64,000 nucleotides of DNA from Bacteroidales bacterium UBA6229 (GCA_002440975.1 DJWN01000039.1:37745-101744); one strand, 5' to 3'. Shown: positions 1 to 8,429, counted from the first letter of the stretch. Translations and numbers: made by a program. The notes: generated by a model from the letters alone, not told the origin.

Positions 1-832
1 ACAGTTCGCTAACCAAGTCGAGTGGAAGCGGATATTGGCCTATCTTAAGGACTGGATGTTCAATTTTTCCACCGGAATAGTTTTCAAGTAGATAGTTGTA
101 TGACAAGCCACAGGCAATAATACCCAGATTTTTATCAGAGCTTTCGATCATCCGGTTATAGCCACTTTCGGCCGAAGCGGCTTCCATTTGGGTCTGTTTA
201 CCCAATAGTTCGCGATACTGTTTTCGGGCAATAGCCGGAAGCAGAACAAACTGTCGCAGATTATCCGGTAGTTTCAGGTCATTTTGTTTTTCAGGATTGC
301 TACATTCAACACCGGTACGCGAATGTGCCAGGCGTGTTGTAATCCTGAGTAATACAGGAATTCGCATACGTTCCGAAAGCTCAAAGGCATAGCGTGTCAT
401 GTCATAAGCTTCTTGCTGATTGGATGGTTCGAGTATCGGAATCAAAGCAAACTTCCCATAAAAACGAGAATCTTGCTCATTCTGACTTGAATGCATCGAT
501 GGGTCGTCGGCAGCAATAATTACCAAGCTACCGTTAGCACCTGTTATTGCAGCATTAACAAAGGCATCCGCTGCCACATTAAGACCAACATGTTTCATGC
601 AAACCATTGCTCTTTTGCCGGCATACGACATTCCAAGTGCCGATTCCATGGCAGTTTTTTCGTTGGCTGACCACAGTGCTCTGATGTTGTTTTCTTTTGC
701 TGTTTTGGAAGCCTGAACATATTCCATAATCTCGGTTGACGGAGTGCCGGGATAGGCATATACTCCTGAAATGCCCCCGTCAATAGCAGCCTGGGCTATC
801 GCTTCGTCGCCAAGTAATAATAGTTTTCGCAT
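1..832 (-). CDS. iorA: Indolepyruvate:ferredoxin oxidoreductase alpha subunit, N-terminal part (cut by window edge)
   Basis: IorA, with IorB, oxidises aryl pyruvates from aromatic amino acid transamination to aryl-acetyl-CoA and passes electrons to ferredoxin in the cytoplasm. The reading frame opens at ATG 832 and runs off the window without a stop, giving 277 residues. The start reads MRKLLLLGDEAIAQAA, followed by YPGTPSTEI at about residues 27-35, the pyrimidine-binding motif of the 2-oxoacid oxidoreductase family. ANEKTAMESALGMSYAGKR and MVCMKHVGLNVAADAF follow, both typical of IorA. The C-terminal TPP and ferredoxin domains lie outside the window. It is transcribed away from acpH. The family is usual in anaerobes and facultative anaerobes. 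The identification rests on motif recognition. Confidence 0.88.
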   Translation of the reverse strand, partial: MRKLLLLGDEAIAQAAIDGGISGVYAYPGTPSTEIMEYVQASKTAKENNIRALWSANEKTAMESALGMSYAGKRAMVCMKHVGLNVAADAFVNAAITGANGSLVIIAADDPSMHSSQNEQDSRFYGKFALIPILEPSNQQEAYDMTRYAFELSERMRIPVLLRITTRLAHSRTGVECSNPEKQNDLKLPDNLRQFVLLPAIARKQYRELLGKQTQMEAASAESGYNRMIESSDKNLGIIACGLSYNYLLENYSGGKIEHPVLKIGQYPLPLDLVSEL

Positions 833-884
833 GGTGTTAAGTATGTGATTTATAGCTTATTTTAATAATTCATTACGGTGTTAC

Positions 885-892
885 AAAAATAA
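885..892 (-). promoter_or_regulatory. Bacteroidota -7 promoter box upstream of iorA
   Basis: On the minus strand this reads TATTTTTG, an exact match to the Bacteroidota sigma-70 -7 consensus TAnnTTTG, about 50 bases ahead of the iorA start. I see no clear TTTG -33 element at the right distance, so this is a sequence match only. Confidence 0.4.
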
Positions 893-1010
893 CAAAACCA
901 GTGAAATCAGCAGTCGTTTGCAGTAAATCAGAACCTTTCTAAATAAAAGCTATTCTCAATCTGCAGTCAAAGGCATTATGACTATTTTTGTTGAAAATAA
1001 AGGAGATAAA

Positions 1011-1616
1011 GTGAATTTTCTTGCTCACGCATTTCTATCAGGTTCTGATCATCAGGTGCTTATCGGAAATTTTGTGGCCGACAGCATCAAAGGTAAGATG
1101 CTTCAGCGATACGATGAGGGCATTCGAAAAGGAGTTTTTTTGCACAGATCCATTGATGCCTACACCGATCAGCATATTGTGGTCAGGAAAAGTGTGGAGC
1201 GTTTGCAACCGGTTTTTCGCAAGTTTTCGCCTGTGATAGCTGACATTTATTACGATCATTTTCTGGCCGTTCATTGGAAGGATTACAGTTCGGCCGAATT
1301 GTCTGATTTTTCGACCGCCGTTTATAAAATTCTCATCAGAAACTTTTCGAAGCTTCCTCCCCGTTCTAAGCGATTATTGCCCTGGATGGTTGCTCAGAAC
1401 TGGCTAACAGGATATGCCAATTTGCATGATCTTCAACGGGTTTTTAATGGGATGTCGCGTCGCACGAGCTTTGAATCAGGTATGGAAAATGCAGTCGGCT
1501 TTTTGAAAAAGAATTATCAGGATTTTGAAACAGATTTCAGGCTCTTTTTCCCTGATCTGGTGAAGAAAAGTGATGAAGTTTTGAGAAGCTTGAACGAGGT
1601 GACTACCAGACAATAA
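1011..1616 (+). CDS. acpH: Acyl carrier protein phosphodiesterase (AcpH family, DUF479)
   Basis: The family removes the 4'-phosphopantetheine arm from holo-acyl carrier protein. I prefer the GTG start at 1011. It gives VNFLAHAFLS, aligning with the MNFLAH start of known AcpH proteins, and it follows an AGGAG at 1001-1005, a strong Shine-Dalgarno that is unusual in this phylum. An ATG at 978 in the same frame would add 11 residues without family support. The 201-residue product carries conserved acidic and histidine positions in LAHAF, GNFVAD, HRSIDAYTD and YYDHFLAVHW, expected metal ligands of this HD-like fold, plus NGMSRR near residue 150. It stands alone and diverges from iorA. Confidence 0.85.
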   Translation: MNFLAHAFLSGSDHQVLIGNFVADSIKGKMLQRYDEGIRKGVFLHRSIDAYTDQHIVVRKSVERLQPVFRKFSPVIADIYYDHFLAVHWKDYSSAELSDFSTAVYKILIRNFSKLPPRSKRLLPWMVAQNWLTGYANLHDLQRVFNGMSRRTSFESGMENAVGFLKKNYQDFETDFRLFFPDLVKKSDEVLRSLNEVTTRQ

Positions 1617-1730
1617 TTCTTCAACCAGAGGATCTTGCAGTTTTCCTGGCGATTATAGTTTGGATAAAAATTGTTTGGTTGTCGTAGAAATATTAGTTTT
1701 ACATTTTTGAAAAATCAATCAACACAACTC

Positions 1731-2942
1731 ATGGACGAAATGTTGATCAACCTGGAGCAGCGCATTGTATTGCTGAAACGAATAGCGGTATTTAACTCAC
1801 TAAGTAACGAGGCACTGGAAAAATTGTCTTTGCTTTTGCAAGAACGAAAAACCAGGGCACAGGAATCGCTTTTCAGAAAAGGCGAACAAGGCGAGAATAT
1901 GTATATCCTTGCCGAAGGAGAAGTGCGCGTGCACGATGGTAATCATGTGATTGCACGTCTTGGTGCAGGTGAGGTTTTTGGGGAATATGCTTTGTTTGAC
2001 ACTGAAAATCGTTCGGCATCGGTAACAACTGAAAAGCAGTGCGTTATACTTGTGTTGGGCAGGATTTCTTTGATGGATTTTTTAAAGAAATATCCTGAAT
2101 TACTGATGGGTATGCTTCAGCTGCAAATCAAACGAATGCGTGAAATGAATGAGTTGGAAGAGAAGCTGTCAAAAAGTTATCTTAAGATCAGTAAACAGAA
2201 ACAGGAGATTGAAGTTCAGCATGAGGCTATTAAGGACCAGCAAACGCAACTCGAAGACCAGAACAAAAGCCTGGAAGAGCTTAATAACCAGAAAAAACAG
2301 CTGGTGAGTGTTATTATTCACGGGCTGAAAAATCCGATGACAAGTGTGAGCGTTATGGCTGAGATGATCCATACCTCAGAGCGGCTTGCACCTGAGTTGG
2401 AGGAGTATGCTTCCATTTTGCTTCATGCCGTAAACAGGATGGACAGGGTAATCAATGATATGATTCGGACTAATCAGGCAGAGGAGCTACTTGAGGATAA
2501 ACCTCAACAGCGGATCAGCTGCCTGGAAATTCTTCAGGAACTTTTAGATGAGGATGCACAAACCATTGATAAAAAGAGAATTAAGTTTAGTGTTCCAGAA
2601 TCTGATCATTTCCTAAACCACAACCTGACTTTGGTTCAGTTGATGATGGAGCAGTTTTTGAGCTGGATTTTCAGCTTTGCTGATGAAGATCAGTTGGTGG
2701 AATTCAGGCTTGGTAATTCAGGTGAAGGCTTTGTGTTGCAAACGGATTTTTGTCCAATAGAGCGACTTCATGCATGTTTGGAAATGGATTCGTTAAGCTG
2801 GTGGCAACTCGCACTAATTGCAGAAGAGGACGAGAATTTTGACAGATTCAGCTATTTAAAATTATTATTCAGGCAAGCCGGGGCATCGATCAATTGGTCA
2901 TTTAAGAGCAAAAGATTAAGCTTGAGTTTCTTGCTCAACTAA
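1731..2942 (+). CDS. Cyclic-nucleotide-binding domain protein with degenerate histidine kinase module
   Basis: A 403-residue cytoplasmic signalling protein. Residues about 20-120 form a Crp-type cyclic nucleotide-binding domain, with the phosphate-binding region GEYALFDTENRSASV at 84-98. Residues 136-190 are a Glu/Gln/Lys-rich coiled coil. An H-box with VSVIIHGLKNPMTS follows (His197), as in HisKA domains. The region where HATPase_c should be (about 275-403) lacks the N-box asparagine, the DxGxG box and the glycine-rich G2 lid, so ATP binding looks lost. It may be a phosphotransfer or dimerisation scaffold, or a pseudo-kinase. The frame is open from GTG-like codons at 1671, but ATG 1731 fits the domain start and leaves room for a promoter. 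No partner response regulator is adjacent. Confidence 0.75.
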   Translation: MDEMLINLEQRIVLLKRIAVFNSLSNEALEKLSLLLQERKTRAQESLFRKGEQGENMYILAEGEVRVHDGNHVIARLGAGEVFGEYALFDTENRSASVTTEKQCVILVLGRISLMDFLKKYPELLMGMLQLQIKRMREMNELEEKLSKSYLKISKQKQEIEVQHEAIKDQQTQLEDQNKSLEELNNQKKQLVSVIIHGLKNPMTSVSVMAEMIHTSERLAPELEEYASILLHAVNRMDRVINDMIRTNQAEELLEDKPQQRISCLEILQELLDEDAQTIDKKRIKFSVPESDHFLNHNLTLVQLMMEQFLSWIFSFADEDQLVEFRLGNSGEGFVLQTDFCPIERLHACLEMDSLSWWQLALIAEEDENFDRFSYLKLLFRQAGASINWSFKSKRLSLSFLLN

Positions 2943-3045
2943 TGTTTCCCTGTAAGCCTATATTTTTCCTGATTTTGGAATTGTCGCAGTTGTGTTCAAT
3001 TGCGTAATTGATTTAAAATTAAATTCTTAGCATTTTCTGTTTGGG

Positions 3046-3060
3046 TGGCATAGGATTTGA
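3046..3060 (+). promoter_or_regulatory. Promoter-like motif TGGCATA-N3-TTTGA
   Basis: The sequence TGGCATAGGATTTGA lies 22 bases ahead of the lipoprotein start at 3082. The same pattern with the same spacing occurs ahead of the dnaJ-type gene at 8451-8465. It resembles a sigma-54 -24/-12 element (GG, ten bases, then G) but has A where C is expected at -12. It also contains TA-N3-TTTG, one base longer than the housekeeping -7 box. Confidence 0.3.
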
Positions 3061-3081
3061 TTTGCCAACGAAAATATTTTT

Positions 3082-3420
3082 ATGCGCAACACCCGCTTGT
3101 TATTTCTTTCACTTGTACTATGTTTACTTGCTTCCTGCGCAAAAAGCGAATTAGATATAGCCGTTGGCAGGGTAGAGGTGATCAATGAAACAGACAAACC
3201 TCATGCTGTTTTTGTAAGAGCGTTATCAGATAGTTTGGCTACTGAGCGATATGTTGGAACTATGCCAAAAGCTTCATACATACTCTTTCCGCTCAGGGCA
3301 GATGAAGAATATGAGATAAAAATAGGGGAGATAAACACTGGCAGAGACGACAAATTTGAAAGCAAAATCAGGCTTCAGAAAGATGAGCATATCAAACTCA
3401 TATTCGAAGGAATAGATTGA
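3082..3420 (+). CDS. Small predicted lipoprotein, function unknown
   Basis: A 112-residue protein with a lipoprotein signal peptide: positively charged start, hydrophobic stretch, and lipobox LLASC ending at Cys19. The mature part is about 93 residues, mostly predicted beta strand (for example RVEVINETDKPHAVFVRAL and YEIKIGEINTG), suggesting one small beta-sandwich domain. I do not recognise a named family. It faces the minus-strand yjbQ gene convergently and has no operon partner. Expected location is the periplasmic face of the inner or outer membrane. Confidence 0.7.
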   Translation: MRNTRLLFLSLVLCLLASCAKSELDIAVGRVEVINETDKPHAVFVRALSDSLATERYVGTMPKASYILFPLRADEEYEIKIGEINTGRDDKFESKIRLQKDEHIKLIFEGID

Positions 3421-3476
3421 AATAGATCGGCCACTCCGTTGACAATTTGCCAGGAAAACATTTCATAACAATATGC

Positions 3477-3887
3477 CTAACTGATCACACTTAGGATCAG
3501 TTTTCGGCTTCCCCCATGACTTCTGAATTCGCATAGATAGATGCCCTGCCAGATGCCGAGTCCTAAACTACCATTTATAATAGGTATTGAAAGGCTGTTT
3601 CCGGTGAACATATTTTTAATATGAGCCGGCATATCATCAGGGCCTTCTATAGTATGTCTGAAGTAAGGTGCATTTTCCGGAACCAGCTTTTCCAGATAAG
3701 CTTCCAAATCACTTCTAACATCAGGGTCGGCATTTTCATTGATCAGTAAGCCGGCTGAGGTATGTGTCAAGAAAATATGGAGCAGGCCGTTTGCCGGAAG
3801 TTTGCCGATTTCCTTTTGAACCAGATGTGTGATAAGATGAATTCCACGGTTCAGAGGAGGTAGCTGAATTGTAATATGGGTAAGCAT
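3477..3887 (-). CDS. yjbQ: YjbQ family protein (UPF0047)
   Basis: A 136-residue member of the YjbQ/UPF0047 family, a small beta-sandwich protein linked in the literature to weak thiamin phosphate synthase activity. Diagnostic segments are FLTHTSAGLLINENADPDV, RHTIEGPDDMPAHIKN and GSLGLGIWQGIYLCEFR, which carry the conserved His, Glu, Asp and Arg positions. I chose ATG 3887 because LTHITIQLPPLNRGIHL aligns with the family start. The longer frame from 3932 would put the first codons inside the terminator hairpin of citrate synthase. The start codon therefore lies directly after that terminator's U tract, leaving almost no leader. Confidence 0.85.
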   Translation of the reverse strand: MLTHITIQLPPLNRGIHLITHLVQKEIGKLPANGLLHIFLTHTSAGLLINENADPDVRSDLEAYLEKLVPENAPYFRHTIEGPDDMPAHIKNMFTGNSLSIPIINGSLGLGIWQGIYLCEFRSHGGSRKLILSVIS

Positions 3888-3891
3888 TTTA

Positions 3892-3942
3892 AAAAAATAA
3901 AAGCTGAAAGTTGAGGTGGCAAACACGTGCAACTTTCAGCTT
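3892..3942 (-). terminator. Rho-independent terminator of citrate synthase
   Basis: A perfect 13-base inverted repeat (3901-3913 against 3930-3942, arm AAGCTGAAAGTTG) with a 16-base loop is followed on the minus strand by TTTATTTTTTT. It lies 20 bases beyond the citrate synthase stop and ends four bases before the yjbQ ATG, so yjbQ must be expressed by readthrough or from a promoter within the hairpin region. Confidence 0.85.
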
Positions 3943-3962
3943 AATGATTAAAATATGAAAAA

Positions 3963-5288
3963 CTATTCTGAATCTTTTTCTTTTTTTCTTATTCCAACTA
4001 ATTCCTCGAGCATATTAGTGGTAAGTGATTTAGGTCTTTCGAGCGGATAGAGCAAGGCCCTGTCCCAGATAAGATTTGTCGTAACACCAATAGCCCTTCC
4101 AATTCCAAATAAAACGGTATAAAAATCGTATTCGGTAACTCCATAATGCCATTGAATAACACCTGATTGTGCATCAACATTAGGCCACGGGTTTTTTGCC
4201 TTGCCTTGTTCCTGTAGTATGGGAGGAACAACATTATAAAGCATATCCACATATTTAAAGATGGGATCATCTGCAATATGTTTCAGGCTAAACTCGCGTT
4301 GCACCATATACCTGGGGTCTGTTTTACGCAAAACGGCATGGCCAAAACCCGGGATCACTTGTCCGCCGTGCAGGGTGTCCCAAACGTATTGTTTCATTTC
4401 GTTTTCGTTAGGAGTTTCGCCTCCCATCTTGTCCATCAGATCCTGCAACCACCTCAACACTTCCTGATTGGCAAGACCGTGAAGCGGGCCAGCCAAACCA
4501 TTGATCATAGCCGAAGTGGCAAGATAAACGTCAGAAAGTGAGCTTCCGACTAAATGCGCGGTATGGGCACTAACATTACCGCTTTCGTGATCGGCATGAA
4601 TGATAAAGTGCATTCGCGACACATCATCGTAAGGCTTTTTAATTCCCATCATATGTGCGAAATTAGCACCCAGGTCAAGATCGGGATTGCCAACAATGCG
4701 TTTGCCATCGCGATATAATTTGGCATAAATATATGAGGCAATCTCGGGAAGCTTGGCCAGCATATTAAGTGAATCTTCGTACATAGGCTCCCATAAGTTC
4801 ATTTTATTGATTCCGGCCTTGTATTTTTTTGCAAAGAAAGATTCGCGTGCCATTGCCAGGATTGCCGAGCTGAAAATTGTCATTGGATGACTACAACATG
4901 GCCAGGCATCAATTACTTCATATACGTATCTGGGAAGGATTCTTCTTTTCGAGAATTCGTCTATCAAATCATCAACTTGAGATTTGTTGGGCATATCACC
5001 AGTCAGCAGCAGATAGATTAAACCTTCAACATAAGGCATTTCAGCACCTTTGGCCTTAGGCAATTTCTCAAATACTTCAGGCAGGGTGTAGCCCCGATAA
5101 CGGATACCTTCTTTGGGATCGAGGTACGAAATATCAGTTACCAGGCATTTAATGCCACGCATGCCTCCAAGAATTTGACCAACGGTTACATTGTCCACAA
5201 CAAAATCTTTAAATTCTTCATTTAATCTTTGGGTGCGCGGACGCCAATGGTCAATTTTTTCTCTCAGAACATCTTTTAAGTTCGACAT
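3963..5288 (-). CDS. gltA: Citrate synthase, eukaryote-like type
   Basis: Condenses oxaloacetate and acetyl-CoA into citrate at TCA cycle entry. The 441-residue protein resembles mitochondrial citrate synthase much more than the common bacterial type: GLAGPLHGLANQEVL (His270), PGFGHAVLRKTDPRY (His317) and KNPWPNVDAQSG (Asp372) match the catalytic His274, His320 and Asp375 of the pig enzyme in context. LLYPLERPKSLTT near the end is also typical. The same kind is known from Geobacteraceae and some Bacteroidota. It lies 21 bases downstream of the isocitrate dehydrogenase gene, so the two are probably one transcript, ended by the hairpin at 3892-3942. Confidence 0.95.
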   Translation of the reverse strand: MSNLKDVLREKIDHWRPRTQRLNEEFKDFVVDNVTVGQILGGMRGIKCLVTDISYLDPKEGIRYRGYTLPEVFEKLPKAKGAEMPYVEGLIYLLLTGDMPNKSQVDDLIDEFSKRRILPRYVYEVIDAWPCCSHPMTIFSSAILAMARESFFAKKYKAGINKMNLWEPMYEDSLNMLAKLPEIASYIYAKLYRDGKRIVGNPDLDLGANFAHMMGIKKPYDDVSRMHFIIHADHESGNVSAHTAHLVGSSLSDVYLATSAMINGLAGPLHGLANQEVLRWLQDLMDKMGGETPNENEMKQYVWDTLHGGQVIPGFGHAVLRKTDPRYMVQREFSLKHIADDPIFKYVDMLYNVVPPILQEQGKAKNPWPNVDAQSGVIQWHYGVTEYDFYTVLFGIGRAIGVTTNLIWDRALLYPLERPKSLTTNMLEELVGIRKKEKDSE

Positions 5289-5309
5289 ATCACAGTGGTT
5301 TTATATTTT

Positions 5310-6539
5310 TTAATCACTTAATTTAGTTTGTAATCCTTCATTAATGGCATTCAGGAAATCCTGGGTATAAAGATAATGCTCTGGCTTTAAAGAGTTTCCA
5401 TGTATTAGCAATGCAAGGTCTTTGGTCATTTTTCCTGATTCAACAGTATCTATGCACACTTCTTCAAGTGCATGACTAAAGTCAATGAGTTTCTGATTGT
5501 TATCCAGTCTTCCGCGGTGTGCCAACCCTCTGGTCCAGGCAAAGATGGAAGCAATTGGGTTAGTAGAAGTCGGATTTCCTTTTTGATGCTCACGATAATG
5601 GCGCGTAACGGTTCCGTGTGCGGCTTCTGCTTCCATGGTTTTTCCATCGGGTGTAACCAACACACTTGTCATCAGGCCCAGCGAACCAAAACCCTGCGCC
5701 AGCGTATCTGATTGCACATCACCATCGTAATTTTTACAGGCCCACACAAATTTTCCACTCCATTTCAAGGCAGCTGCAACCATATCATCGATCAGCCGGT
5801 GCTCATAAATGATGCCTTTGGCTTCAAATTTTGCTTTGTAGTTTTGCTGGTAGATTTCTTCGAAAATATCTTTGAAACGCCCGTCGTATTTTTTCAGGAT
5901 GGTGTTCTTGGTAGAAAGATAAAGTGGCCAGCCTTTTTGCAAAGCCATATTGAAGCAGGAATGTGCAAAGCCACGAATGGATTCGTCGGTGTTATACATG
6001 GCCAAAGCTACCCCATCGCCATCAAAATCATAAACCTCATATTGTTGCGGTTCGCTGCCGTCGTCAGGGGTGTAGGTGATGGTAAGTTTTCCCTTGCCCC
6101 TTGTTAAAAAATCTGTTGCCCTGTATTGATCTCCAAAAGCATGACGACCAATCACAATCGGGTCTGTCCATCCCGGTACAAGACGGGGAACATTATTGAT
6201 CAGGATAGGCTCGCGAAAAACTGTTCCGCCCAAAATATTGCGAATTGTTCCGTTGGGCGACCGATACATGGCTTTCAATTTAAATTCTTCAACACGTTTT
6301 TCATCGGGAGTAATGGTAGCACATTTGATACCCACATTATACTTTTTAATTGCTTCTGCTGCGTCAATGGTGATTTGGTCGTTGGTGGCATCACGACTTT
6401 CCATGCCTAAATCGAAATATTTGATGTCGATATCGAGGTAAGGAAGGATTAGTTTTTCTTTGATAAATGACCAGATTACACGTGTCATTTCGTCTCCGTC
6501 AAGTTCAACTACAGGATTGGCAACTTTGATTTTTGTCAT
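5310..6539 (-). CDS. icd: NADP-dependent isocitrate dehydrogenase, eukaryote-like type
   Basis: Oxidatively decarboxylates isocitrate to 2-oxoglutarate with NADP+. At 409 residues it matches the homodimeric eukaryotic IDH1/IDH2 class. SPNGTIRNILGGTVFREP carries Ser94, Asn96, Arg100 and Arg109, GRHAFGDQYRATD carries Arg132 and Tyr139, and these fall at the same numbers as in human IDH1. The N-terminus MTKIKVANPVVELDGDEMTR is complete. It is first in a two-gene unit with citrate synthase. A 388-base AT-rich spacer separates it from the divergent pspC gene. Confidence 0.95.
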   Translation of the reverse strand: MTKIKVANPVVELDGDEMTRVIWSFIKEKLILPYLDIDIKYFDLGMESRDATNDQITIDAAEAIKKYNVGIKCATITPDEKRVEEFKLKAMYRSPNGTIRNILGGTVFREPILINNVPRLVPGWTDPIVIGRHAFGDQYRATDFLTRGKGKLTITYTPDDGSEPQQYEVYDFDGDGVALAMYNTDESIRGFAHSCFNMALQKGWPLYLSTKNTILKKYDGRFKDIFEEIYQQNYKAKFEAKGIIYEHRLIDDMVAAALKWSGKFVWACKNYDGDVQSDTLAQGFGSLGLMTSVLVTPDGKTMEAEAAHGTVTRHYREHQKGNPTSTNPIASIFAWTRGLAHRGRLDNNQKLIDFSHALEEVCIDTVESGKMTKDLALLIHGNSLKPEHYLYTQDFLNAINEGLQTKLSD

Positions 6540-6927
6540 GTTTGAAATAATTTGCTTTTTAGTGATTGAATAGGTTTGTTAAAAATATCTTTACTCCCGC
6601 TATTTTGTAATTACTTGAAAAAAATTCATATTAACTTGATTTGTCACCTATTACATCATACTTTTATTAGTGTTAATTGCATAAATAGCTTGAAAAACAA
6701 TTGCTAAATCTTCCTGATTAACCTTTAATTTTCCGGCAAAATTTAGGAACGTAAAAATACAAAAATCTTTATCATGGCGGCTTTTTAATTGAGCTAAATA
6801 CTTAATTTATACATTCTTTTAACTAATTTTAGTGTTTATTATTTAACAGGACTATGATTTAAAAATAAAACAACGAAATTTGTTGTGAAGAAGTAAGTGT
6901 TATATTGTTAATTCTAATTCTGTTATT
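6540..6927. other. AT-rich divergent intergenic spacer
   Basis: 388 bases between icd (minus) and the PspC gene (plus). It should hold the promoters of both units. Only one reasonable promoter match is visible, on the plus strand near 6879-6907. I see no RNA gene, open frame or strong hairpin. Confidence 0.6.
6879..6907 (+). promoter_or_regulatory. Candidate promoter of the pspC-type gene
   Basis: TTTG at 6879-6882, an 18-base spacer, then TATATTG at 6901-6907. This follows the Bacteroidota TTTG/TAnnTTTG layout, with the -7 box one T short. It lies 20 bases ahead of the start codon. Confidence 0.4.
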
Positions 6928-7347
6928 ATGGAAAATCAAACTGGCAGACTTTATCGGTCGAGCTCTGCCAAAGTTATTGCCGGTGTATGTGCTGGTTTGG
7001 CAAAACATTTTAGGATGGATCCTACCATTGTTAGATTGATATTTGTGTTTCTTGCCGTTTTTGCCTTGGGAGGTGTGATTGCTTATGTGGTTTTATGGAT
7101 TGTATTACCCGAAGCACCTATTGATAGCCAGGGATTTGATTCAGAAAGCACAACAGACGAATCGGTTTTATCTGAAACTGTCGCCAAAGGAAAAGGTCAG
7201 CTTGTGATTGGGCTAACCCTGATCAGCATTGGAGCTTTGTTCTTAATCACTGCTTTTATTCCCCGGTTTAGTGTGTTAGACCTATGGCCGGTGGTATTAA
7301 TTGCGGCAGGAATATTACTTTTACAGCAAAGCAGTAAAAATTCCTGA
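6928..7347 (+). CDS. PspC domain membrane protein
   Basis: A 139-residue inner-membrane protein. Residues 5-65 are a PspC domain: RSSSAKVIAGVCAGLAKHF, then a transmembrane helix through FVFLAVFALGGVIAYVVLWIVLP. After a Ser/Thr/Glu-rich linker (about 70-88) two more hydrophobic helices (about 92-110 and 115-133) resemble the membrane part of LiaF/DUF5668 proteins. PspC proteins sense envelope stress in Proteobacteria and their role here is unproven. It is followed after 105 bases by a LiaF-like gene, suggesting a joint envelope-stress function. Confidence 0.8.
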   Translation: MENQTGRLYRSSSAKVIAGVCAGLAKHFRMDPTIVRLIFVFLAVFALGGVIAYVVLWIVLPEAPIDSQGFDSESTTDESVLSETVAKGKGQLVIGLTLISIGALFLITAFIPRFSVLDLWPVVLIAAGILLLQQSSKNS

Positions 7348-7452
7348 CACTTCCTAACTGTTTTCAGCAACACAATTTGGATTGTACGTTGAGTTGATTA
7401 AAAATTCGATTTGCCCGGGCAGCAGATCATTCACAGAAATATAACGTAGATC

Positions 7453-8376
7453 ATGAAACAACAAAATGTATTTTGGGGAATACTACTCATTGCATTGGGT
7501 ACCCTATTTTTACTCGACAGATTAGATTTTTTTGATTTTCAATGGAGAGTTTTGATTAGGCTTTGGCCTTTGTTGCTGATTTTGTGGGGTGTATCAGTTC
7601 TTCCCGTCCAGAATTTTTTTAAGGTTTTACTGGCTCTTGCCGTAGGAGCATTGGGTATAGTGATGTATGGGCATCAGTACGAAAATTACAATCCCCACCG
7701 ATCAGTATTTCGTTATAATTTTGAGAAAGACGAAGGACGAATTCGTGATACACTGGTTACACAAATTTTTAGTCATGAACTTGAGCCAGGCATTAAATCG
7801 GCACAGCTCCAACTGGAAGCCACAGCCGGCACTTATACACTTTCGGGCACGACCGGCGACTTGATCCGTGCGGATAAACGCGGGTCGAGCATGGCTTATA
7901 ACTTTAGGGTTGAAGAACTTGATGATAACAGCAAAGTGATCATCGAACAGGTTGACCGAAAGATTGTGCTAAACAGTAATAAGCTGAATAAATTCGATTT
8001 AATGCTGAATCCTGATGTTGAATGGAGTTTTGATCTGGATGTTGGGGCTGCAGAGCTGGATTTTGACCTGAGCGAATTTATCATCCAGGAAATTGCAATT
8101 GACGGAGGGGCTGCTGCAATTGATCTGCGACTTGGAACCAAAAGCCTGAATACTGAAGTGAATATTAATGCCGCTGCTTCGGCAATCAGGCTGATCATAC
8201 CGCACGAAGCAGCTTGTCGAATCAAAACAGCTACAGTGCTTTCGAGCCATAGCTTTAGCGATTTTGAAAAGATAAGTCCTGGTGTTTACGAAACTGCAGA
8301 TTTCGAAAATGCTGATCAACAGATTTTTATAAATCTTGATGCAGCCGTATCAAGTTTCAAGGTTAGCCGAAAATAA
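7453..8376 (+). CDS. LiaF-like membrane protein (DUF5668 plus C-terminal adhesin-like domain)
   Basis: A 307-residue protein. Residues 5-75 hold about three short hydrophobic helices, with LLIALGTLFLLDRLDFFDF and LWPLLLILWGVSVLP typical of the LiaI/LiaF membrane region. The rest (about 110-307) is a soluble beta-rich repeat domain with recurring AA-[ED]-L or AAIDL strands (GAAELDFDLSEF, GAAAIDLRLG, AAASAIRLIIP), as in the beta-helical C-terminal domain of LiaF/YvqF and DUF4097 proteins. It is probably envelope-stress related. It lies directly downstream of the PspC gene and upstream of a dnaJ-type gene, all on the same strand. Confidence 0.75.
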   Translation: MKQQNVFWGILLIALGTLFLLDRLDFFDFQWRVLIRLWPLLLILWGVSVLPVQNFFKVLLALAVGALGIVMYGHQYENYNPHRSVFRYNFEKDEGRIRDTLVTQIFSHELEPGIKSAQLQLEATAGTYTLSGTTGDLIRADKRGSSMAYNFRVEELDDNSKVIIEQVDRKIVLNSNKLNKFDLMLNPDVEWSFDLDVGAAELDFDLSEFIIQEIAIDGGAAAIDLRLGTKSLNTEVNINAAASAIRLIIPHEAACRIKTATVLSSHSFSDFEKISPGVYETADFENADQQIFINLDAAVSSFKVSRK

Positions 8377-8416
8377 GCCTTGTAAACGGATTTGTGATAT
8401 TTTACACTCTATGAGT

Positions 8417-8429
8417 TGTCAAAATGACA
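8417..8429 (+). promoter_or_regulatory. Palindromic site TGTCA-N3-TGACA
   Basis: A perfect 5-base inverted repeat around AAA, 21 bases upstream of the promoter-like motif at 8450-8465 and 51 bases before the dnaJ-type gene. Its position suits an activator or repressor binding site. No regulator gene is adjacent. Confidence 0.35.

Noticed and set aside
5712..6107. 131-codon plus-strand open frame opposite isocitrate dehydrogenase
   Set aside because: Shadow frame of a conserved gene with no domain or start signal.
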